Assembly: GCA_013289955.1 (NCBI GenBank) | Contig: JABCYZ010000012.1 | Coordinates: forward strand, 62,001-126,000 | DNA: 64,000 bases | Reading direction: 5' to 3' | DNA from: Acidobacteriota bacterium | GTDB lineage: Bacteria; Acidobacteriota; Terriglobia; Acidiferrales; UBA7541 | Shown: piece by piece, positions 58,944 through 64,000 of the stretch | Layout of the letters: each line of letters starts with the position of its first letter | How positions within the stretch are numbered: the stretch's first letter is position 1 | The notes under the pieces: generated by a model | Told to the model about the DNA's origin: nothing | The model's database searches: none | Seen by the model: the letters and a program-made list of their open reading frames with translations, nothing else | Translations under genes and position numbers: made by a program

Positions 58944-60299
58944 TCACTTCGCGGCCGGGGCTGCCAGGGCTAACGGCAGCAACCGTTCTTTACTGATTTT
59001 AAGCACCATGCCGGCGTTGCGGTCGGCCACCTCGCTTACTTTGTACTCGGCCGATGTGCCCAGCACTTGTGCGACCTCGGAAGGGGTCAACTTGTATTCG
59101 TCGGTGAGCCATTGGGCCATGTTTGCGGTGGCCTCGCGCATAGCGTCGTCCAGAGATCCGCTGAGGCCCATGGCCATGATGTGGGTGGCCGATTCTACTC
59201 GCGGGCCTCTGACACTCTTCGCCGGAATTACATCCACTGTGAATTCCACGTCCATGGACGTCTCCAACGCGTTGCCGTTGAGTTCGCCGTCGCCCTGGGC
59301 CGCGTGTCCGTCGCCGACGTAAAGCAGGGCTCCGGGCACACTCACCGGCAGATATATCGTTGCCCCCTCCACGATCTCGTTGAAGTCCATGTTCCCGCCC
59401 CAGCGTCCGGAGTCTCCCGTGCCCGGTGCGGCTTGTGCCGAGCCTGGAGCAACGGCAACGCACCCCAGCATGGGCCGCAGCGGCACGGTGTACTGCTTCA
59501 AATGTTCCGAGGGCTTTTCGGGAGTCGCCACGCCGCGTTGCGTGTCCAGATGCCAGCGGATCGTCTTGCCCATATCCTTCATTTTCACGGCAAGACCGGT
59601 GTCCAGCGCGCGGCCCACGACGAAGTCATCGCTCTCTGCAAAATTGCGATTCAAGCGGAGCCGCGTGAGATGCACGACCAGAGTGTCGCCTGGCGCCGCG
59701 GTCTCCACGTAAAAAGGCCCGGTTTCAGGATTTCCGCCAACCACGCGCGTCACGCCCTTTTCGTCCTTGCCCCCGGCATCGACCGTTGTCGTGTGGATGG
59801 TGTCTCCGGGAGAGACGGTCAAGACCGGCTTGTTGGCGGCGGAAAATTGCCGGTAAAAAACTGTGGGAGTGAATTCGTAGCGCTCGGCTGGCCCGGCCTT
59901 CCGTTCTGGAACAATTTTGGCCGTGAACGGGTGCGTGGTTGGCGGCTCCGTGTCGTCGACATTGGCAAACACGAGCGTTCCCGAAATGGCGTCGCCTTCG
60001 ACTTTGGCGGTGCACTCCTCCGTGCCGCCTTGCTCGTCTTTCGCGAGAAAATGGATGGATCCGCCCCGGACGGTTCCTTCCAGCTTGTCGCCGTCAAAAT
60101 CGCCGGTGAGCTTGTCTCCGTCCTGCTTGAGTTCGAGAGAAAAGGTGAGGGTGGTACCGTAAAAATCGGAGGTAACCACCCATCGCCCCGCGAAGGACGT
60201 GCTCGCGCTCCGCGGCCGCTCCTGAGTCCCTTCTGACCGAACGCTCCCGGCCACCAAGAGTCCCCCTACACAGAAAAGCAAGAATCGAGCCTTGCGCAT
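58944..60299 (-). CDS. Secreted acetamidase/formamidase with an extra N-terminal domain
   Basis: A 451-residue protein with AGGAGG before its ATG and a signal peptide (about residues 1-22). Residues 30-130 form a separate beta domain (GRWVVTSDFYGTTLTFSLELKQDGDKL... pattern of alternating strands). The remaining 310 residues are an FmdA/AmdA domain: VSPGDTIHTTTVDAGG, APGDTLVVHLTRLRLN, LRPMLGCVAVAP, GGNMDFNEIVEGATIYLPV and VGDGHAAQGDGELNG, with the acidic and His ligands of the family. Such enzymes release ammonia from formamide or acetamide. Secreted forms are less usual. It ends 6 bases from the convergent fabH. Confidence 0.88.
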   Translation of the reverse strand: MRKARFLLFCVGGLLVAGSVRSEGTQERPRSASTSFAGRWVVTSDFYGTTLTFSLELKQDGDKLTGDFDGDKLEGTVRGGSIHFLAKDEQGGTEECTAKVEGDAISGTLVFANVDDTEPPTTHPFTAKIVPERKAGPAERYEFTPTVFYRQFSAANKPVLTVSPGDTIHTTTVDAGGKDEKGVTRVVGGNPETGPFYVETAAPGDTLVVHLTRLRLNRNFAESDDFVVGRALDTGLAVKMKDMGKTIRWHLDTQRGVATPEKPSEHLKQYTVPLRPMLGCVAVAPGSAQAAPGTGDSGRWGGNMDFNEIVEGATIYLPVSVPGALLYVGDGHAAQGDGELNGNALETSMDVEFTVDVIPAKSVRGPRVESATHIMAMGLSGSLDDAMREATANMAQWLTDEYKLTPSEVAQVLGTSAEYKVSEVADRNAGMVLKISKERLLPLALAAPAAK

Positions 60300-60489
60300 A
60301 TCGTCCTCCTGAAGGAGTTACTTTAGACGAAAGTGGACGCGGAAGGTTCGCCGTCAGAAGAAATCCCGCCGAATCCAGATCCGACGGCGCGTGCCGAGAC
60401 TGCCTCAGGCCATAGATACGGTTTGGCTTGCCAGGATGTTCCGAACGGCTGGTTTTGCTGCGGGCTTGCTCGGGTGGCTGAAGCCCGGG

Positions 60490-61335
60490 TTACTTCGGGC
60501 TGCCCGCCTTGCGGATATAAATCTGCCCCTGAAAATTCGTGAACTGATATTCGGGGCCGCCGCCGTTGATTGTTCCGTGCACCGTTTTGTCAATCTTCAC
60601 ACGGTACTTGCCGCCCTTGCCGCGCCCATCCTCCACTTCCTGCTTGGGGGCGGACGCCTGCAACTGAACGTCGAAGTCGCTGAACACATCGCCGCGGTCC
60701 GAGCGTATGCTCACGTTGGCCTTTACGTCGGCGGGAAACGTCACGTCAATGTCACCGTTCAAGGAGCTGAACGCCATGGGCTTTTGCGCACTCACTTTCA
60801 CAAAATTGGCGTGCACGTGTCCGTTCAGGGCGTGCGCCACCGCGCTGCCGGAAATATTGTTCAGGTCGACCTCTCCGTTTACGTCATCGACGTCCAGTTC
60901 GCCGTCGACGCCCGTCACAACGATATCTCCGTCATTCACTGCCCGCAGCTTCACCGACGCGTGCATGGGAACCGTAATGGTCAGGTCGATCGTGCGCGCG
61001 TGAGACTCCGTGCTGATACGCACTTCGTTGTTTTCTTCCTCAATCGAGAGTCCGGTGGTCGAAACAATTATGCGCTTGGGTCCGCTCGAGGGTTTCTCCC
61101 TCTCTTCATTGCGCGTGCGCGCTTCCACGATCACTTCCTTGCCGTCGTAGGCCTTCACGGTGATGCCGCCGTTCACCATGCTGGCCTTAATGAACGCCGG
61201 CCGCGCCGGATCGCTCAAGTTGACCGAGACGCGGTCCGGACTGTTTTGCGCCGAGACAGGCTGCGCCAGTAATGCTCCGCCCGCCAGCGCCACTGCTGCC
61301 GCAATCGATCGAAACGAATGTATTTGGTTATTCAT
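60490..61335 (-). CDS. Exported DUF4097-family beta-repeat protein
   Basis: A 281-residue protein. ATG 61335 gives a normal signal peptide (residues 1-27, ending in Ala-rich VSA); an upstream ATG at 61362 is also in frame. The mature part repeats short strands with the pattern VxxVDGELDVDDVNGEVDLNNISGS, typical of the DUF4097 (adhesin-like) right-handed beta-fold. Function unknown. It overlaps the end of the other DUF4097 gene by 8 bases and is the last gene of the sigma-factor operon, so it is likely controlled by that system. Confidence 0.78.
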   Translation of the reverse strand: MNNQIHSFRSIAAAVALAGGALLAQPVSAQNSPDRVSVNLSDPARPAFIKASMVNGGITVKAYDGKEVIVEARTRNEEREKPSSGPKRIIVSTTGLSIEEENNEVRISTESHARTIDLTITVPMHASVKLRAVNDGDIVVTGVDGELDVDDVNGEVDLNNISGSAVAHALNGHVHANFVKVSAQKPMAFSSLNGDIDVTFPADVKANVSIRSDRGDVFSDFDVQLQASAPKQEVEDGRGKGGKYRVKIDKTVHGTINGGGPEYQFTNFQGQIYIRKAGSPK

Positions 61336-62293
61336 GATTTTCAAGAATGCGAATGTCTCCATTTAGATTTTCAATCTGAATCTCTGGCCCGCCGGCGTTG
61401 ACGCGCGCGGCCGTAAACCTGTCGGCCCGGTAAACCATCTTTCCGCCGCGCCGTTCTTCCTGAATCGCATGCACCGGCATCGCCGTCACCGGGAAATCGC
61501 TGTAGATGGCGCCATTGAATGTCTTGAACCGGAAATCGGCCGACAAATCACGGGCAAAGCGCAGTTCGACATTCCCGTTCACCGTCTTGAAGTCGGAATT
61601 CTCGCGAGGATTCTGCCGGAACGACACAGTCACCGGCCCATTCACCGTCCGCGCCGTCCCCGATCCCGCCACGTTATCCATCTCAATGTCGCCGTTGACG
61701 TTGCGAACCGCGAACTTGCCGTTCACGTCGCGCACCACCACGCGCCCCTCATTCACCGTTTTCACCTTGATATCGATGTCCCGCGGCACGTGCACCTTAA
61801 AATCCATCTTGACCCGATATCCTTCGTCATCTCGCGAATGCCGGCAATCGTCGCACTGGCAGCGAAACGGCCCATTCACGTAGAACTTCACCAGGCCTTC
61901 CTGCTCGGTGATGTCCAGCGTCACTTCCTTCTTCGCCCGTTCGAGTTGGTCCTTCGATTCCGCCTCGGTCGTCCTGGCAACCGTCAAATCCACCTTATCC
62001 GTCGTGTCCGCCAGCACTTCGATCGATCCCCACACGTTGTCGATTTCGAGCGACTTGTGGCCCGGAGGCATTACAAACGATTTCTGGATATTTTCCTGGT
62101 CCCGCACCGGCAAGTCCCGGTCACGGTCATCGCGGTCCTTCGCAGAGGCCGTTTCCGGCCCGAACACCGCGCGCAGCACACTCACCGCCCCCCGGGAACC
62201 GCCGCCCGCGTACTTTCCCGCCGGCAACACCGGCAAGAGCAGCGCCACCGCCGTATACATCCCCAAAATCGCAAAGAATCGTTTCCGCCGCAC
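61328..62293 (-). CDS. Exported DUF4097-family beta-repeat protein with a Cys/His cluster
   Basis: A 321-residue protein with a signal peptide (about residues 1-25) and a charged linker, then DUF4097 repeats: SLEIDNVWGSIEVLADTTDK, VVVRDVNGKFAVRNVNGDI and FKTVNGNVELRFARDL. Inside the domain lies Cys145-x-Cys147-x2-Cys150-x-His152, absent from its neighbour, possibly a metal site or disulfides. It follows the anti-sigma gene by 10 bases. Role unknown; co-expression with an ECF sigma factor suggests an envelope stress function. Confidence 0.8.
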   Translation of the reverse strand: MRRKRFFAILGMYTAVALLLPVLPAGKYAGGGSRGAVSVLRAVFGPETASAKDRDDRDRDLPVRDQENIQKSFVMPPGHKSLEIDNVWGSIEVLADTTDKVDLTVARTTEAESKDQLERAKKEVTLDITEQEGLVKFYVNGPFRCQCDDCRHSRDDEGYRVKMDFKVHVPRDIDIKVKTVNEGRVVVRDVNGKFAVRNVNGDIEMDNVAGSGTARTVNGPVTVSFRQNPRENSDFKTVNGNVELRFARDLSADFRFKTFNGAIYSDFPVTAMPVHAIQEERRGGKMVYRADRFTAARVNAGGPEIQIENLNGDIRILENHE

Positions 62294-62303
62294 GCTTGCC
62301 TCC

Positions 62304-63113
62304 TTAGTTCAATCTGCTCAGCGCCCAATCGGCGCGCTGCCGCACCGCAGGATTCAGATTCGGTGTCTGCACAAAATCTCGCAGCCTCTGCGCCGCATCC
62401 GGATCACGCCATTCGAGCATCAGGTCGATCAGCGCCACCTGCACGAGCGGCGACTGTTGCTCCTGCAGCGCGTCCACGACTCCCTTGTGAACTTGCGGCT
62501 GCGCCCCGTGTCTGCTCAAAGCATCGAGCGCCGCCAGCCGGACATCGACGCTGCCGTCATACCGCAGCGTATGAACCAGCGCGGACATCACTTGCGGATC
62601 AAGCTGGTCTTCCCGCCGGCTGTAGCTCACGCCCTGCAGCCGCTCGCCCGCCGACTGCTGCTGCAACATCGAGAGCACCACCATCTGCTTCATATTCGCC
62701 AGCTCGGTGTGCATCGTCGCGATTTCGTCCTGGTTAGCGCTCGAGTGCGTTGGCCTGTTGCCGAAATAATTGCCCGCGAAAACCCCGATCACCAGCAGAG
62801 CCGCGCTCCATGCCAGTGCGCCAACCGGCGAACGCAACCAGCTCCAAAGCAAGCCGCGCTTCGACGGCCCAAATCCGGCCGAAGCCTTGTCGCTCCGCCC
62901 GGTCTGGTAAGCGCTCAGCATGGCTTCGAATCTTTCGCGCGATCCCGCACCCAGCCGCTCGACGGGCAGGAGCGACAATTTCTTCCAAATCACCACTTCC
63001 TCGCGGCAATCCGCGCACTGGGCGATATGCTCTTCCACCAGGCTGTCCTGCCCCGCTTTCAAACTCCCCTCGAAATAATCCGGCAGGAGCTCTCCAATCT
63101 CTTCACATCTCAT
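62304..63113 (-). CDS. Transmembrane anti-sigma factor with zinc motif and HEAT-like repeats
   Basis: A 269-residue protein with a perfect ribosome-binding site (GGAGG, 7 bases, ATG at 63113). Residues 1-50 are a zinc anti-sigma domain: Cys3 and His29-x3-Cys33-x2-Cys36. A transmembrane helix is at about residues 102-118. The outer part after about 165 has helix pairs of HEAT type (VRLAALDALSRHG, VQVALIDLMLEWRDPDAAQRL). It should hold the sigma factor at the membrane and release it on an envelope signal. It overlaps the sigma gene by 11 bases. Confidence 0.87.
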   Translation of the reverse strand: MRCEEIGELLPDYFEGSLKAGQDSLVEEHIAQCADCREEVVIWKKLSLLPVERLGAGSRERFEAMLSAYQTGRSDKASAGFGPSKRGLLWSWLRSPVGALAWSAALLVIGVFAGNYFGNRPTHSSANQDEIATMHTELANMKQMVVLSMLQQQSAGERLQGVSYSRREDQLDPQVMSALVHTLRYDGSVDVRLAALDALSRHGAQPQVHKGVVDALQEQQSPLVQVALIDLMLEWRDPDAAQRLRDFVQTPNLNPAVRQRADWALSRLN

Positions 63114-63708
63114 TTCCAAACCTCCGTGGAGGAATCGTCTTTACTACCGCAGGTCCCGCATCACGAGGCGCAAGCCCGCGCTCCAACTGCTTGAAATTTT
63201 GCCGCAGCTCCTGAATGGCCCGGTGAATCCGCGTCTTCACCGTCCCCAGCTCGCATCCGAGCAGACGAGCAATCTCTTCATACTTCAATTCCTGAAACCG
63301 GCTCAAAACCAGAATCTCGCGTTTCTCTTCCGGCATCTGCAAGAGCGCGCGGTGCAGCAATTCCGTTTCTTCCGATTGTTGGGCCGAGTCTTTCGGCATC
63401 ACGGGCGCCACCATCTCGGCTTCGAAGGTAATGTGCCGCGGCGTCTTCCGGTAGTGATCCACTCGCGCATTCCTCGCAATCTGATAGATCCAGGCCCGAA
63501 ACGGCGTTCCCGGTTCATAGCTCTGCCGGTACTTCAGAATCCGCAAAAACACTTCCTGAACCAGATCGTCGCTAAGCGTCCGGTCGCCGGTGAGCTTTGT
63601 GTAAAAGTTGTAGAGCGGCGCGTGATAGCGGTCGAACAACACCCCTAGCGTTTCGCCCGTGCCGTTGCGCACTTCGAGCATCAAATCCTCGTCCGGAGCC
63701 AACCTCAT
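63103..63708 (-). CDS. ECF-type RNA polymerase sigma factor
   Basis: A 201-residue group 4 sigma factor. Region 2 spans about residues 20-95 (LGVLFDRYHAPLYNFYTKLTG, DDLVQEVFLRILKY, FRAWIYQIARNARVDHYRK). Region 4 spans about 120-180 (MPEEKREILVLSRFQELKYEEIARLLGC, then GTVKTRIHRAIQELR), the helix-turn-helix that reads the -35 element. Its last bases overlap the anti-sigma gene, so the pair is made together. It starts a four-gene operon with two DUF4097 genes. Confidence 0.93.
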   Translation of the reverse strand: MRLAPDEDLMLEVRNGTGETLGVLFDRYHAPLYNFYTKLTGDRTLSDDLVQEVFLRILKYRQSYEPGTPFRAWIYQIARNARVDHYRKTPRHITFEAEMVAPVMPKDSAQQSEETELLHRALLQMPEEKREILVLSRFQELKYEEIARLLGCELGTVKTRIHRAIQELRQNFKQLERGLAPRDAGPAVVKTIPPRRFGNEM

Positions 63709-64000
63709 CGCCTGGTCATTTTCCGTTTCGGCCCGTTCTTGCTCTTTCCTAGGTGATTACCGTGGAACCCTGAAAAGGTTACATCGGAATGCTGCCGAGA
63801 AACCGGGCGCCCGCTTCAGCGAATCCGAAAAAGTTTCCGTGCCTGGGGAGATGAGCAGGGAGAGTGGAAAATCAGCAGCTGGGGGCGCACTCGGGGAGCT
63901 TCAGGGAGTCAGGAAAGAGGAGGGTCGGCAGAGGGCCGGCCGCTTAGCTATGGCGTTAGCAGGAGCGAAGCGCAGCCGCAAGCGCCAGATTTACCTGCAG
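63709..64000. other. 292 bases to the right window edge, no gene seen
   Basis: Upstream region of the sigma-factor operon. Apart from the possible promoter at 63756-63783 I see nothing. A plus-strand ATG at 63950 opens a frame to the edge but has no ribosome-binding site. Confidence 0.45.
63756..63783 (-). promoter_or_regulatory. Possible ECF-type (autoregulated) promoter of the sigma-factor operon
   Basis: Read on the minus strand, TGTAACC (an AAC-type -35), a 14-base spacer and CGGTAAT lie 48 bases before the ATG. The AAC core is common to many ECF promoters, and sigma genes of this class often drive themselves. Confidence 0.33.

Noticed and set aside
63950..64000. ATG opening a plus-strand frame to the right edge
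   Set aside because: Only 17 codons are visible and there is no ribosome-binding site.
1..64000. CRISPR arrays, insertion sequences, prophage or toxin-antitoxin genes
   Set aside because: No regularly spaced repeats, transposase or integrase motifs, terminal inverted repeats or small toxin-antitoxin pairs were found on either strand.

Overview
The window is GC-rich bacterial chromosome, densely coded on both strands, with 48 supportable protein genes, one of them cut by the left edge. It most likely comes from a member of the Acidobacteriota. The grounds are a solitary 801-residue permease of the type known as acidobacterial duplicated orphan permease, a Ser/Thr kinase fused to TPR repeats, very large secreted BNR-repeat and TolB-propeller/amidohydrolase proteins, and DUF4097 proteins beside an ECF sigma/anti-sigma pair. 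An LptD gene shows a diderm cell with an LPS-like outer membrane. I see no rRNA, tRNA, CRISPR array, insertion sequence or phage gene.

Layout. 1-2.6 kb (minus): the N-terminal part of a secreted GH36 alpha-galactosidase behind a secreted beta-propeller protein. 2.7-23.1 kb: a large surface-glycan cluster. It holds three GT4 glycosyltransferases, an AsnB-type amidotransferase, a NodU/CmcH carbamoyltransferase, a GME-like epimerase, a WecA/MraY-type phosphoglycosyl transferase, a geranylgeranyl-reductase-like flavoprotein, UDP-glucose dehydrogenase, UDP-xylose synthase, a second UDP-sugar dehydrogenase of UDP-HexNAc type, a GmhA-like isomerase, a WbpP-like epimerase, a DUF218 protein and a CpsB-type PHP phosphatase. 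Two half-size TauE/SafE genes and a DUF3108 protein sit inside it. The set suggests a polyprenyl-linked glycan with uronic acids, some probably amidated, and carbamoylated sugars. No flippase, polymerase or exporter lies in the window.

23.2-30.1 kb (minus): two giant exported proteins with Lys/Glu/Asp-rich linkers. 30.3-37 kb: lptD, an amidase, a phytoene-desaturase-like oxidoreductase and a DoxX-like membrane protein. 37.5-40.5 kb: a VOC protein and a tightly overlapping trio (CDP-alcohol phosphotransferase, HAD-IB phosphatase, PAP2) that looks like a lipid head-group module, possibly for inositol lipid. 40.9-43.5 kb: CcdA, a TlpA-like thioredoxin, frataxin/CyaY and a free DsbD-alpha domain, in effect a DsbD pathway split into separate genes. 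43.6-49.3 kb: an AsmA-like protein, the orphan permease and gltX. 49.6-57.8 kb: a GAF/GGDEF/HD-GYP protein with a PilZ-like neighbour, a Ser/Thr kinase with TPRs and an OsmC protein. 57.9-60.3 kb: fabH and a secreted acetamidase/formamidase. 60.5-63.7 kb (minus): an ECF sigma factor, a zinc-type anti-sigma factor with HEAT-like repeats and two exported DUF4097 proteins in one overlapping operon.

Start sites were re-chosen where motifs, signal peptides or ribosome-binding sites argue for an internal start. All functions are inferred from motifs and family resemblance read by eye; no database search was made.
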